Part shown: positions 19,011-27,784 of the stretch, in pieces
How positions within the stretch are numbered: the stretch's first letter is position 1
Layout: the number at the start of each line of letters is the position of its first letter
NCBI RefSeq assembly: GCF_016924835.1
Contig: NZ_CP070480.1
Coordinates: 1,612,001 to 1,676,000 of the forward strand
Direction of reading: 5' to 3'
From: Rothia sp. ZJ932
GTDB lineage: Bacteria > Actinomycetota > Actinomycetes > Actinomycetales > Micrococcaceae
DNA: 64,000 nt
Translations under genes and position numbers: made by a program
Notes under the pieces: generated by a model
What the model was told of the DNA's origin: nothing
The model's database searches: none
Seen by the model: the letters and a program-made list of their open reading frames with translations, nothing else

Positions 19011-20342
19011 CTAGCGAACAATGGTAGTCACTTCAGGCTGTTGAGCAAGAAATTCTAGCAGTTCTTTAATATCGCGATGGGTCACAGAACGCACACCGTG
19101 TAGGATTTCGTCCAGCGTAGAAAATTCACCAGCGTCAAGTTCAGCCCGTCCTAGACGCGACATGCGGGAACCTGCATCTTCGCTGCCTAGAATAGTTGCC
19201 CCACCCAGCTGGCCTAAGACTTTACTAAGCTCAGCGTCGCCGAGGCCTTCCCGCACGAGCTGTTCAAACTCCCGGTACATGATCTCTTGCACCTGCTCAG
19301 TTTTCGCGGGTAGGCAACCAGCGTACATGCCAAAATAACCAGCGTCCGAGTAGGTACCAGAGAAAGCGAAAGTTGAGTAAGCGAGTCCTCTTTTTTCGCG
19401 GATTTCTTGGAAGAGGCGCGAAGACATACCGCCACCAAGAGCTGATGTGAGAACACTCATCGCATAGCAACGCTCGTCACCGGCAATGATTGAGGGACGA
19501 CCAACCACGATATTGGTCTGTTCAAAGCCTTTATCAAGTTCAAGGTGGGCAGACGCTGGGCTAATCAAAGTTGCTGAGCGAACACGACGGGGTGATGGCA
19601 TAACGCCTTCGGTGAGATTCCACCCACTATTTTCAAGGGCTGCAAGAACATAGGAGACAATTTGTGAGTGGTCCAGCGAACCGGCTGCTGAAACAACGAG
19701 ACGGTCAGGGGTGTAGAACTTCTTGTAGTGTTCATACACTGCCTCGCGGGACACATTCATAATCTCTTCGGGGTTGCCTCCAATGGGTCTACCCAACGGG
19801 TTTGTCCCCATGAGCTGCTCAATATGGTTCTCAAAGGCAACGTCTGTAGGGTCATCTTGATCCATAGCAATTTCTTCGAGGATAACGCCACGTTCCTGCT
19901 CCATATCAGCGTCATCAAGGCGGGCGCTAGTCACCATATCTGCAATAACATTGATAGCCATTTGGGTATCATCGTCCAGGGCGCGCGCATAGTAGCAGGT
20001 ATGTTCTTTAGCGGTCAGCGCGTTGGATTCTCCACCCACTTCGTCAAACGCTTGAGCGATATCGAGTGCGCTACGTTTTTCGGTGCCTTTAAAGAGTAGA
20101 TGCTCTAAGAAGTGAGTTGAGCCAAGCATTCCAGGCTGCTCATCGCGAGAACCTACCCCCACCCAAAAACCGATGGAAACACTGCGTTGGGAAGGCATAC
20201 GCTCGGTAATAACGCGGACGCCGCCGGGCAAGATGGAACGACGTACCTCATTGCCGCCCTCACCTGCGTACACGAGGCGACCGGTGACATAATTGAGTTC
20301 GCCTTGTGCAGCAGCGGTGGTGAGCGGAAGGACGATGGGCAT
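19011..20342 (-). CDS. M16 family zinc metalloprotease (PepR/processing-peptidase-like)
   Basis: The 443-residue protein has the inverted zinc motif HFLEH at residues 77-81 and the downstream acidic ligand region ERGVILEEIAMDQDDP. A C-terminal M16 repeat follows, with GLAYSTFAFSGTYSD. Its substrate is unknown. The gene follows pnp, as in most actinobacteria and Bacillus. AAAGG precedes the ATG at 20340-20342. A strong hairpin lies between pnp and this gene, so its level may be set by read-through. Confidence 0.92.
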   Translation of the reverse strand: MPIVLPLTTAAAQGELNYVTGRLVYAGEGGNEVRRSILPGGVRVITERMPSQRSVSIGFWVGVGSRDEQPGMLGSTHFLEHLLFKGTEKRSALDIAQAFDEVGGESNALTAKEHTCYYARALDDDTQMAINVIADMVTSARLDDADMEQERGVILEEIAMDQDDPTDVAFENHIEQLMGTNPLGRPIGGNPEEIMNVSREAVYEHYKKFYTPDRLVVSAAGSLDHSQIVSYVLAALENSGWNLTEGVMPSPRRVRSATLISPASAHLELDKGFEQTNIVVGRPSIIAGDERCYAMSVLTSALGGGMSSRLFQEIREKRGLAYSTFAFSGTYSDAGYFGMYAGCLPAKTEQVQEIMYREFEQLVREGLGDAELSKVLGQLGGATILGSEDAGSRMSRLGRAELDAGEFSTLDEILHGVRSVTHRDIKELLEFLAQQPEVTTIVR

Positions 20343-20410
20343 AAAAACCTTTCAGAAGTAGGCGCGTAGTTTGTAGTGTGGTTATGCGCCCGGGAAGAGA
20401 GTTTAAAAGA

Positions 20411-20461
20411 TAAGAAAAAGATGCAGCCTCACCCCGTGAGAGGGTCGAGGCTACATCTTTT
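20411..20461 (-). terminator. Hairpin terminator downstream of pnp
   Basis: AAAAGATGCAGCCTCACCC (from 20417) pairs with GGGTCGAGGCTACATCTTTT (to 20461), with a few mismatches. On the minus strand it is followed by a T-rich run (20411-20416). It lies between the pnp stop codon and the M16 peptidase gene. Confidence 0.8.
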
Positions 20462-20485
20462 GCCAAGTTATGACGAGGTAAGAGG

Positions 20486-22720
20486 TTACGCTTCGTCCGC
20501 AGCCTCAGCTGCTTCTTCAGCTACAACCGGTGACAGTGAGAGCTTGCCGCGATCGTCAATCTTGGTGATCTCTACCTGTACCTTCTGGCCGACGCCAACA
20601 ACGTCTTCAACGTCGTCTACGCGCTTGCCGTAGTTGAGCTTACGCAGCTCTGAAATGTGCAGCAAACCGTCCTTACCGGGGGTCAGTGACACGAACGCAC
20701 CGAAGGTGGTGGTCTTGACGACGGTACCGAGGTAGCGTTCACCGATTTCGGGAACCTGCGGGTTAGCAATCGCGTTGATTGCCGCGCGTGCTGCCTCAGC
20801 GGAGGGACCGTCGGTTGCACCGATGTATACGGTGCCGTCGTCCTCAATGGAGATGTCAGTGCCAGTTTCTTCCTGAATCTGGTTAATCATCTTGCCCTTG
20901 GGGCCAATGACCTCACCAATCTTAGAAACGGGAACGTTCACTGAGATCACGCGCGGTGCGTAATCACTCATCTCATCGGGTGCATCAATAGCGGCATTGA
21001 TAACTTCAAGGATGTGCAAACGAGCCTCGCGTGCCTGGGTCAGCGCGGCTGCCAGAACAGATGCGGGAATGCCGTCCAGCTTGGTGTCGAGCTGAATTGC
21101 AGTAACGAATTCGCTGGTGCCTGCTACCTTGAAGTCCATATCGCCCAGTGCGTCCTCGGCACCGAGAATATCGGTCAGAGCAGCGTAGCGAGTTTCACCA
21201 TCAACCTGGTCTGAGACCAAGCCCATTGCGATACCTGCAACAGGTGCGCGCAGAGGCACACCAGCGTTGAGCATAGACAGGGTTGAGGCACAAACTGAGC
21301 CCATTGAGGTTGAGCCGTTGGAGCCCAAAGCCTCTGATACCTGACGGATCGCGTAGGGGAATTCTTCGCGTGAGGGCAGGACGGGGGTCAGCGCACGCTC
21401 TGCCAGAGCACCGTGGCCGATTTCGCGGCGCTTGGGTGAGCCCACGCGTCCGGTTTCACCGGTTGAGTAGGGCGGGAAATTGTAGTGGTGGATGTAGCGC
21501 TTCGCCTTGACGGGGTGCAAAGAATCCAGCTGCTGTTCCAGCTTGAGCATGTTCAAGGTGGTAACACCCATAATCTGGGTTTCACCGCGCTCAAAGATTG
21601 CTGAACCGTGAACGCGGGGCAGAACCTCAACCTCAGCGGTCAGCTGGCGGATGTCGGTGAGACCGCGACCGTCGATACGAACCTGCTCGGTGAGGATGCG
21701 CTGACGCACGGTGTGCTTGGTCAGGGCGTTGAAAGCAGCGTTAACTTCGTTCTCGCGACCTTCGAATTCCTTGCCTTCGCCAGCAAGGGCTTCCATGATT
21801 TCCTTCTGCAAATCTTCAGAAGCGATTTCACGTTCCTGCTTACCCGCGATGGAGTAAACATCAACAATCTTCTGTGAAGCGTATTCCTTGACAGCTGCAT
21901 CAACGTCATCACCGTGTGAGCCGAAGAAGGGCAGTTCTAGAGCGGGCTTGCCAGCGCGTGCCTTGAGTTCAGCCTGAGCCTGGCACAGAGCCTTAATAAA
22001 GGGCTTTGATGCTTCAAGACCTTCAGCAACGATTTCTTCGGTGGGTGCCTGAGCGCCGTTTTCCTTGATAAGGTTCCAGGAGTTATCGGTAGCTTCAGCT
22101 TCGACCATCATGATTGCAACGTCTTCAGTACCGTCTGCACGGGTGATGACGCGACCTGCTACTGCCATGTCGAACACAGCGTTTTCAAGCTGTGAGTGCT
22201 TGGGGAAAGCAACCCACTGACCGTCAATCAAAGCAACACGTACGCCACCGATGGGGCCCGCGAACGGAGCACCTGAAAGGGTAGTTGAGCAGGATGCTGC
22301 GTTGATAGCCACGGTGTTGTAAATTTCGTCGGGCTCAATGGAGAGCACGGTGACAACAACCTGAACCTCGTTGCGAATGCCCTTGGTGAAGGCAGGACGC
22401 AGGGGGCGGTCGATCAGGCGAGCTGCCAGAATCGCTTCGGTGGTGGGGCGTCCCTCGCGACGGAAGAATGAAGCGGGAATTTTGCCGGCTGCATACATAC
22501 GCTCTTCCACATCAACGGTGAGGGGGAAGAAGTCGAAGCCTTCGCGGGGCTGTTTGCCAATGGCGGTTGCTGAGAGCATTGAGGTTTCATCGTCGATGTA
22601 AACCATCGCTGAGCCTGCTGCCTGCTGAGCAAGGCGACCTGTTTCGAAACGAACGATACGCTTACCGAACTTACCGTTGTCTATGATTGCTTCTGCAAAC
22701 TGAATTTCGGGACCTTCCAA
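20486..22720 (-). CDS. pnp: Polyribonucleotide nucleotidyltransferase (PNPase)
   Basis: PNPase degrades RNA phosphorolytically from the 3' end. Two RNase PH-like domains are followed by a KH domain ([22 protein letters not shown]) and an S1 domain ([19 protein letters not shown]). I place the start at the TTG (22718-22720), since GGAGG lies four bases upstream and the resulting protein begins [11 protein letters not shown] like actinobacterial homologues. That gives 744 residues; an ATG 35 codons upstream (22825) extends the frame without such a site. An acidic Ala/Glu tail ends the protein. The leader to rpsO is structured (separate entry). Confidence 0.95.
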   Translation of the reverse strand: MEGPEIQFAEAIIDNGKFGKRIVRFETGRLAQQAAGSAMVYIDDETSMLSATAIGKQPREGFDFFPLTVDVEERMYAAGKIPASFFRREGRPTTEAILAARLIDRPLRPAFTKGIRNEVQVVVTVLSIEPDEIYNTVAINAASCSTTLSGAPFAGPIGGVRVALIDGQWVAFPKHSQLENAVFDMAVAGRVITRADGTEDVAIMMVEAEATDNSWNLIKENGAQAPTEEIVAEGLEASKPFIKALCQAQAELKARAGKPALELPFFGSHGDDVDAAVKEYASQKIVDVYSIAGKQEREIASEDLQKEIMEALAGEGKEFEGRENEVNAAFNALTKHTVRQRILTEQVRIDGRGLTDIRQLTAEVEVLPRVHGSAIFERGETQIMGVTTLNMLKLEQQLDSLHPVKAKRYIHHYNFPPYSTGETGRVGSPKRREIGHGALAERALTPVLPSREEFPYAIRQVSEALGSNGSTSMGSVCASTLSMLNAGVPLRAPVAGIAMGLVSDQVDGETRYAALTDILGAEDALGDMDFKVAGTSEFVTAIQLDTKLDGIPASVLAAALTQAREARLHILEVINAAIDAPDEMSDYAPRVISVNVPVSKIGEVIGPKGKMINQIQEETGTDISIEDDGTVYIGATDGPSAEAARAAINAIANPQVPEIGERYLGTVVKTTTFGAFVSLTPGKDGLLHISELRKLNYGKRVDDVEDVVGVGQKVQVEITKIDDRGKLSLSPVVAEEAAEAADEA

Positions 22721-23048
22721 GGTTCCTCCATTTTCTTTATATCTATCGCGCACATCTTTATTTTTATTCGGCGCAGTCTTCGATCGAAGCCCACGGAAAA
22801 ATTCTTTGTATTTTCCGGAAGCCACTACCGAGGACTCAACCGCATCTTCGATGTGCTTTTTATGTTCTTGTTCTGGTTTTTCTCGATTAAAGGTTATCGA
22901 GAAAATATGTAAGACGTAAGGGCGGTACTCATTCTTACGCCTAGATTCTACGCCGGTAGGATGCCGGTTGAGAAGATACCTTCTGCAACAGGTGTACCGA
23001 GAGAATCATGCGTAAAAATCAGTGGACCGCCCTTACTATCAAACGTAT
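22721..23048 (-). promoter_or_regulatory. Structured pnp leader between rpsO and pnp
   Basis: This 328-bp stretch holds no convincing gene. It contains a perfect 10-bp hairpin (TTTTCTCGAT 22878-22887 with ATCGAGAAAA 22896-22905). A perfect 11-bp long-range pair (GTAAGGGCGGT 22916-22926 with ACCGCCCTTAC 23026-23036) closes a loop of about 100 nt just after the rpsO stop codon. In other bacteria the rpsO-pnp leader folds into hairpins cleaved by RNase III for pnp autoregulation; a similar role is inference. The frame continuous with pnp (22721-22825) might encode an extension but lacks a ribosome site. Confidence 0.5.
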
Positions 23049-23318
23049 TTATCGACGCAGACCCAAGCGCTCGATCAGAGCACGGTAGCGTTCGATGTCG
23101 ATGCCCTTGAGGTAACCCAGCAGGTTGCGACGGCGACCAACGAGAATCATCAGACCACGACGTGAGTGGTGATCGTGCTTGTGTTCCTTCATGTGCTCGG
23201 TCAGGTCGGTGATACGACGGGTCAGAACAGCAATCTGCACCTCGGGTGAACCGGTGTCGCCCTCGTGAGTTGCGTATTCTGCAATGATTTCCTGCTTGAT
23301 TTTGGGATCAAGTGCCAT
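23049..23318 (-). CDS. rpsO: 30S ribosomal protein S15
   Basis: S15 is a primary 16S rRNA-binding protein of the small subunit. The 89-residue protein begins [12 protein letters not shown] and has the family segments [11 protein letters not shown] and [17 protein letters not shown]. The ATG at 23316-23318 has AGGAG at about eight bases; the longer open frame is not used. It heads the rpsO-pnp-M16 peptidase block. Confidence 0.98.
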   Translation of the reverse strand: MALDPKIKQEIIAEYATHEGDTGSPEVQIAVLTRRITDLTEHMKEHKHDHHSRRGLMILVGRRRNLLGYLKGIDIERYRALIERLGLRR

Positions 23319-23518
23319 GAGTATAACTCCTAGAGTTAGTGCCGTGACGGCCCGGTTTTGCTTTTGCCCACCGGGTTTCACAAAGCGCCTCGAAAGGGAC
23401 CTGCGAGGTGCGACAACCACGGACAGCAGTCGCACACTTAGAACTTACTTTACCCCAAAAGTCCTCTGCGGTGGAAGAGATGGGGGTGCGCTAGTAGTGC
23501 AAGTTAGGGCACATACGC

Positions 23519-23560
23519 CAACCGCCCGTTAGCTTTTGAGGGAGGCTAAACGGGCGGTTG
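23519..23560 (-). terminator. Terminator downstream of the amino acid permease
   Basis: CAACCGCCCGTTAGC (23519-23533) pairs with GGCTAAACGGGCGGTTG (ends 23560), a strong GC-rich stem with one bulge. It lies after the permease stop codon at 23584 and upstream of the rpsO promoter region. There is no long T-tract. Confidence 0.7.
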
Positions 23561-23583
23561 TGTGCTGTGAAGCTATTTCAGGT

Positions 23584-24996
23584 TTACTGTTTTAGGTCGG
23601 CGTTTGCGCTTTCGCTTTTACCGCGCACTGCCACGGCATAAATAACTGCCAGGAAGATACACCAGATAACACCGGCAATTAGCGCCAGCTGGGTGTCTTC
23701 GTAGAAAGCAAAGAGAACAATCACGAAGATCATGAAGGCAAGTGCTAGGTAGGACGCGGCAGGCCAGGCGGGTACTGCGAACTCGGTGCTTGCCCCGGCG
23801 CGTTTCATTTCTTTCTTGAAAGCAATGTGCGACAGCAGAATCATCACCCACACCATAACGGTTGCGAAAGTTGCGATGGCGGCGACGATCAAGAAAGCGT
23901 TTTCGAAAAGGATGTTCACGAAGACGCCAATCACCATAACAACGCCCATGCAGACCACCGTCATGAAAGGGGTTCCGTTTTTAGCGACCTTGGTGAAGGA
24001 TGCAGGCGCCATGCCGCGGTGTGCTAGACCATACAGCATGCGTCCTGCCGCGTAGAAGTCTGCGTTCATAGCCGAAACGGCTGCGGTAATCACCACAAAG
24101 TTGAGAATATGAGCGGCAGCCCCGATACCCAGACCTTCAAAGATCTGCACGAAAGGTGAAGCCTCACCCGAAATCTGGTGCCAAGGGTAGAGAGACATAA
24201 TGACGGTGAGGGTCAAGATGTAAAAGAGCAGGATGCGTACCGGCAGGGTGTTGATAGCCTTCGGGATAGACACGCGAGGGTTTTCTGCCTCTCCCGCGGC
24301 GATGCCCACTGTCTCAATGCCGCCAAATGCGAACATCACAACGGTAAAGCAGGCGAGAAAGCCGGTGATGCCGTTGGGGAAGAAGCCGCCCTCGTCCCAG
24401 AGGTTGGTAACGGAGGAGTCCTGCCCCACATTGAACTGGGCACCAAAAATCAGCAGGAGAATGCCGCCCACAATCATGGCGATAATAGCGGCAACCTTGA
24501 TAAGAGTCATCCAGAATTCAGATTCACCAAAAGCTTTCACCTTAGCAAGGTTGATACCCAAGATAACCAAAATGAGACTGGAAATCCAGATCCAGGCGGG
24601 AGTAGTGGGAAACCACAGCTTCATATAGGTGGCGAATGCTGTCACGTCAGCAATAGCGACGAACGCCATCTCAAGGGCGAAAGTCCAGCCGGTGATAAAA
24701 CCCGCACCGCGTCCTAAATAACGGGTAGCGTACTCAGAGAAGGAGCCAGAAACGGGGTGCGCCAGTGCCATCTCGCCCATGGCGCGCATGACCATAAAAA
24801 CCGCGGCACCACCGATAAGGTACGCCAGTAGCACCGAGGGACCCGCCAGCTGAATGGCTGATGCCGAGCCGTAGAACAGCCCAGTGCCGATAGCAGAGCC
24901 CAGGGCGATAAAGAGAATATGCCTGAGCGTGAGCCCCCGTTTGAGTGCCTGCACTTCGTGGGGCGGAACGCTGCCCGCTGCCTGTGGTGTATTCAC
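23584..24996 (-). CDS. APC superfamily amino acid permease (AAT family)
   Basis: This 470-residue integral membrane protein has about 12 hydrophobic helices. The AAT-family signatures are RGLTLRHILFIALGSAIGTGLF at residues 19-40 and VMRAMGEMALAHPVSGSFSEYA at about 69-90. These proteins are proton-coupled symporters for amino acids such as proline, histidine, GABA or aromatics; the substrate cannot be fixed from sequence alone. The gene is monocistronic between hairpins on both sides and lies between rpsO and the luxS region, where ribF and rpsO are usually closer. Confidence 0.88.
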   Translation of the reverse strand: MNTPQAAGSVPPHEVQALKRGLTLRHILFIALGSAIGTGLFYGSASAIQLAGPSVLLAYLIGGAAVFMVMRAMGEMALAHPVSGSFSEYATRYLGRGAGFITGWTFALEMAFVAIADVTAFATYMKLWFPTTPAWIWISSLILVILGINLAKVKAFGESEFWMTLIKVAAIIAMIVGGILLLIFGAQFNVGQDSSVTNLWDEGGFFPNGITGFLACFTVVMFAFGGIETVGIAAGEAENPRVSIPKAINTLPVRILLFYILTLTVIMSLYPWHQISGEASPFVQIFEGLGIGAAAHILNFVVITAAVSAMNADFYAAGRMLYGLAHRGMAPASFTKVAKNGTPFMTVVCMGVVMVIGVFVNILFENAFLIVAAIATFATVMVWVMILLSHIAFKKEMKRAGASTEFAVPAWPAASYLALAFMIFVIVLFAFYEDTQLALIAGVIWCIFLAVIYAVAVRGKSESANADLKQ

Positions 24997-25032
24997 TGAA
25001 TCGCCCTTTAATCTCTCATAAAACTTAAAAAT

Positions 25033-25072
25033 GTGTGCAGGTACTAGCTATTTCTAGCCGGCACCTGCACAC
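25033..25072 (-). terminator. Terminator downstream of the small membrane protein
   Basis: GTGTGCAGGT (25033-25042) pairs with ACCTGCACAC (25063-25072), and inner bases pair further. On the minus strand it is followed by ATTTTTAAGTTT. Confidence 0.82.
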
Positions 25073-25157
25073 CTGTGTACTTACCCTATTGTGAGCTTTC
25101 ACCGGGCAAAAGTCATCTTTTAAGCGGTGATAGTGTCACACTGTGGTCAGCGCTCCC

Positions 25158-25463
25158 CTACTTTTTGGGGCCACCTGCTACCAGTGAGGCGAGTACGGTC
25201 GCGGCGGTAACACTCGCGACGGCGGGCCAGGGGCCAATTTTTTTGTACAGAACGTGGGAGTAGCCGAAGCTACCCAGGTAGACACCGGTAAGGGCAGCGG
25301 CGGTGGCAGTACCGCGGTTATTCTGCCAGCCTTTGAAGGCAGTGACGCCACCTGCTGCGAGCGCTAGACCACCGATGGGGCGGACGCCGGTGAGTCGGGC
25401 GAGGCTGTAGCCGCCGACCAGACCTGCGGTTGCTGCGGTGGTGGGAATCAAAACGTGAGTCAT
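25158..25463 (-). CDS. Small hypothetical membrane protein
   Basis: The 101-residue protein has about three hydrophobic segments rich in Ala, Gly and Val (TAATAGLVGGYSLARL, GGLALAAGGVTAF, AVASVTAATVLASLVAG) and ends in PKK. I do not recognise a function. AGAAAGAATAACCCC precedes the ATG. The gene is divergent from luxS with about 120 bp between starts, which include the repeated luxS-leader element. Confidence 0.65.
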   Translation of the reverse strand: MTHVLIPTTAATAGLVGGYSLARLTGVRPIGGLALAAGGVTAFKGWQNNRGTATAAALTGVYLGSFGYSHVLYKKIGPWPAVASVTAATVLASLVAGGPKK

Positions 25464-25509
25464 GGGGTTATTCTTTCTACTCGTAGAATGACGTGATACT
25501 AATTTTACG

Positions 25510-25577
25510 CCGAGATCCTGTTTTGTTGCCGAGATCCTGATTTAAAACAGGATTTGGGTGATAAATCAGGATCTCGG
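25510..25577 (+). promoter_or_regulatory. Three-copy inverted/direct element in the luxS leader (alternative hairpins)
   Basis: The core CCGAGATCCTG occurs twice directly (from 25510 and from 25529) and once inverted (ending at 25577). The second copy pairs perfectly over 16 bp with the inverted copy (25529-25544 with 25562-25577). The first copy pairs over 10 bp with 25544-25553, which lies in the loop of the other hairpin and shares one base with its stem. The large hairpin ends two bases before the GGAG that serves luxS. The element may be an operator array, an attenuator, or an intergenic repeat. Confidence 0.6.
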
Positions 25578-25585
25578 TGGAGAAA

Positions 25586-26077
25586 ATGCGAAAGAATGAG
25601 GGTATGGAGAATTTTTCTAAAGACAAGACCAACGTGGAATCCTTCGATTTGGACCACACCGCTGTTGCTGCACCCTATGTGCGCGTAGCCGACCGTAAGA
25701 CCTTGCCCGGTGGCGATGTACTGGTGAAGTACGACGTACGCTTCACCCAGCCTAATAAGGGGCACCTGGGCATGAAAGCGGTTCACTCCATTGAGCACAT
25801 GACCGCTCACCACATGCGGAATCACACGGACGCGCTCATCGACTTTTCACCAATGGGCTGCCAGACCGGCTTTTATGCGCTGACTCTTGGCGTTGAGCTT
25901 GAAGACTTCCTGCCAATTCTTGAGCGTTCCATGAATGACCTCTTAGAGGCAACCGAGGTTCCTGCAGCTAATGAGGTGCAGTGCGGCTGGGGCACTAACC
26001 ACTCCCTCGATGAGGCGCAGGCTGCGGTGCGCGAGTTCCTTGCTAGTCGCAATGAGTGGGAACAGGTGATGGCATAG
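25586..26077 (+). CDS. luxS: S-ribosylhomocysteine lyase (AI-2 synthase)
   Basis: LuxS cleaves S-ribosylhomocysteine to homocysteine and DPD, the precursor of autoinducer-2. The zinc ligands are recognisable as HSIEH (two His) and a Cys in [14 protein letters not shown] holds the catalytic Cys. The helix around [10 protein letters not shown] differs slightly from the common HLFAGFMRNH but keeps the key residues. I use the ATG at 25586, four bases after GGAG, giving 163 residues; a GTG at 25577 and an ATG at 25604 are alternatives. The stop codon overlaps the mtnN start, giving coupled synthesis with the enzyme that makes its substrate. Confidence 0.93.
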   Translation: MRKNEGMENFSKDKTNVESFDLDHTAVAAPYVRVADRKTLPGGDVLVKYDVRFTQPNKGHLGMKAVHSIEHMTAHHMRNHTDALIDFSPMGCQTGFYALTLGVELEDFLPILERSMNDLLEATEVPAANEVQCGWGTNHSLDEAQAAVREFLASRNEWEQVMA

Positions 26078-26853
26078 TGTCAGTTTCAGTGCTAGCAGGT
26101 TTTGAAGGAGCCGCTGTTATTCAGGTGGCAATGGACGCCGAGGCAGCCCCTTTTTTGGAGGCTTCAGCCTCTGCCGGTGAGGACTTTTCGGTGGGTGTTG
26201 CCCACTTCTACCCGCGCGTCCTTGAAACTGAGAACGGTCCGGTGCCTTTTATTCTGGTGCGTTCCATGATTGGTTTGGTGAACGCTGCGACTGCTTTGAC
26301 CGTTGCCCTTGAGTTGGTTCCTTCCCCGAGCGTCATTGTCTCAGCGGGAACAGCCGGGGGCTTGCGTCAAGATATCAATGTGGGTGATCTTGCTGTGGGT
26401 GTTGATTACACCTATACAGATGCGGACGCAACAGCTTTTGGTTACGCACGCGGTCAGGTACCGGGTATGCCCGAAAAATTCGGCTCTCCCGCGCAGCTCA
26501 TCTCACTGGCGCACGAAGTAGCTGATGGCTACAAGGGCGAGGGTACCGTTTTCTTCGACACTATGCTTGCCGGTGGATCGTTCGTGACCGCCCATAACGT
26601 TGCTGATACCCGCGAGGTCTTTCCGCAGGCGATTTCCACCGATATGGAAACCACCGCGCTCGCCCAGGTTTGCAGCACCCGTTCCCTACCTTTTATTGCT
26701 ACCCGCGGTATCTCAGATTTGTGCGGTCCTGCAGCCGATCAAGATTTCCATATGGCAACCGATATTGTGTCTCAGCGTTCAGCCAACTTTGTGCTGGCGT
26801 TGGTCACCCGCGTCCGTGACGGACGCACCGAGGCAGGAGCAGCAAATGCTTAA
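26077..26853 (+). CDS. mtnN: 5'-methylthioadenosine/S-adenosylhomocysteine nucleosidase
   Basis: The enzyme (also called Pfs) removes adenine from S-adenosylhomocysteine and methylthioadenosine, giving S-ribosylhomocysteine for LuxS. Family segments are SAGTAGGLRQDINVGDL, the ribose-binding DMETTALAQV, and the catalytic Asp in RGISDLCG. The GTG at 26077 shares one base with the luxS stop (TAGTG), and AGGTG lies upstream; the protein is then 258 residues. An upstream in-frame codon at 26056 would overlap luxS and is less likely. The 3' end overlaps the next gene by eight bases. Confidence 0.92.
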   Translation: MSVSVLAGFEGAAVIQVAMDAEAAPFLEASASAGEDFSVGVAHFYPRVLETENGPVPFILVRSMIGLVNAATALTVALELVPSPSVIVSAGTAGGLRQDINVGDLAVGVDYTYTDADATAFGYARGQVPGMPEKFGSPAQLISLAHEVADGYKGEGTVFFDTMLAGGSFVTAHNVADTREVFPQAISTDMETTALAQVCSTRSLPFIATRGISDLCGPAADQDFHMATDIVSQRSANFVLALVTRVRDGRTEAGAANA

Positions 26854-27673
26854 GCACACCCTTCGTGATGGTAAGACTATTCCCGCTATCGGGTTTGGCA
26901 CCTATCCCCTGAAAAATGCTGAGGCTGAGGTTCATGTTTCTGAAGCTCTACTGCGTGGTTGGCGTCTGATTGACACCGCTGTGAACTACGGCAATGAAAT
27001 CGGTGTGGGTCGCGGTGTTAACCGCAGTGGCATTGACCGTTCAGAAATTTTCGTGCAGACCAAGGTACCGGGCCGTCACCACGGCTTTGAAACCACCAAG
27101 GCTTCTCTCAAAGAATCGTTGGAACGCCTTGAACTGGATTACGTTGATATGTACCTGATCCACTGGCCCAACCCCTCGATAGGCAAGTTCGTTGATACCT
27201 GGCGGGCAATGATTGAGTTGCGCGATGAGGGTCTGACTCGCTCCATTGGCGTCTCCAATTTCTTACCCGAACATGTGGATGCGCTCATTGCGATAACCGG
27301 GGAAACCCCGGCTGTGAACCAGATTGAGATTCAGCCGACCTTCCAACAAGAAACCCAGCGTGAATATGACCGTTCCCAGGCCATGATTACTCAGGCGTGG
27401 TCGCCTCTGGGTCGCGGCAAAGATATTCTAGAACTACCCGCCGTAATCGAGATTGCCCGCGAGGCACAGGCAACTCCCGCCCAGGTGGTGCTGCGCTGGA
27501 ATGTGCAATCCAACCTGCTACCCATCGTCAAAACCGCTAACACCGAGCGCATGGTGGAAAACCTCAATATCTTTGAGTGGGAGCTGACAGAGGATCAGAT
27601 GAACCGACTCAAAATGCTGCACACCGGCATCGGCGTCTTTGGCTACGATCCAGCAGAGCACGAAGAAATGTAA
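26846..27673 (+). CDS. Aldo/keto reductase
   Basis: This 275-residue NAD(P)H-dependent reductase has the AKR tetrad in the segments IDTAVNYGNE (Asp, Tyr), VQTKVPG (Lys) and YLIHWPNP (His). The C-terminal cofactor region is VKTANTERMVENL. The closest-looking groups are 2,5-diketo-gluconate/xylose-type reductases, but the substrate is open. The ATG lies eight bases inside mtnN with GGAG upstream, so it is the third gene of a luxS-mtnN-AKR operon. A role in handling DPD or another carbonyl from this pathway is speculation from position alone. Confidence 0.85.
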   Translation: MLKHTLRDGKTIPAIGFGTYPLKNAEAEVHVSEALLRGWRLIDTAVNYGNEIGVGRGVNRSGIDRSEIFVQTKVPGRHHGFETTKASLKESLERLELDYVDMYLIHWPNPSIGKFVDTWRAMIELRDEGLTRSIGVSNFLPEHVDALIAITGETPAVNQIEIQPTFQQETQREYDRSQAMITQAWSPLGRGKDILELPAVIEIAREAQATPAQVVLRWNVQSNLLPIVKTANTERMVENLNIFEWELTEDQMNRLKMLHTGIGVFGYDPAEHEEM

Positions 27674-27716
27674 AGCTGGCGTGCCCCGGTGTTCACACCG
27701 CACACCGTGCTAACGC

Positions 27717-27763
27717 AAAACCCGTCTTCTGTATCAGGTAACTGACACGAAAGACGGGTTTTT
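27717..27763. terminator. Bidirectional terminator between AKR and ribF
   Basis: AAAACCCGTCTT (27717-27728) pairs with AAGACGGGTTTTT (from 27751). There are Ts after it on the plus strand and As before it, so it serves both convergent genes. Confidence 0.88.
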
Positions 27764-27784
27764 GCTCTTTCAATCTCGGAAGAA

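Noticed and set aside
22721-22825. ATG at 22825 as the pnp start
   Set aside because: The extra 35 residues are basic and unlike PNPase N-termini, while a TTG after GGAGG gives the usual MEGPEI start.
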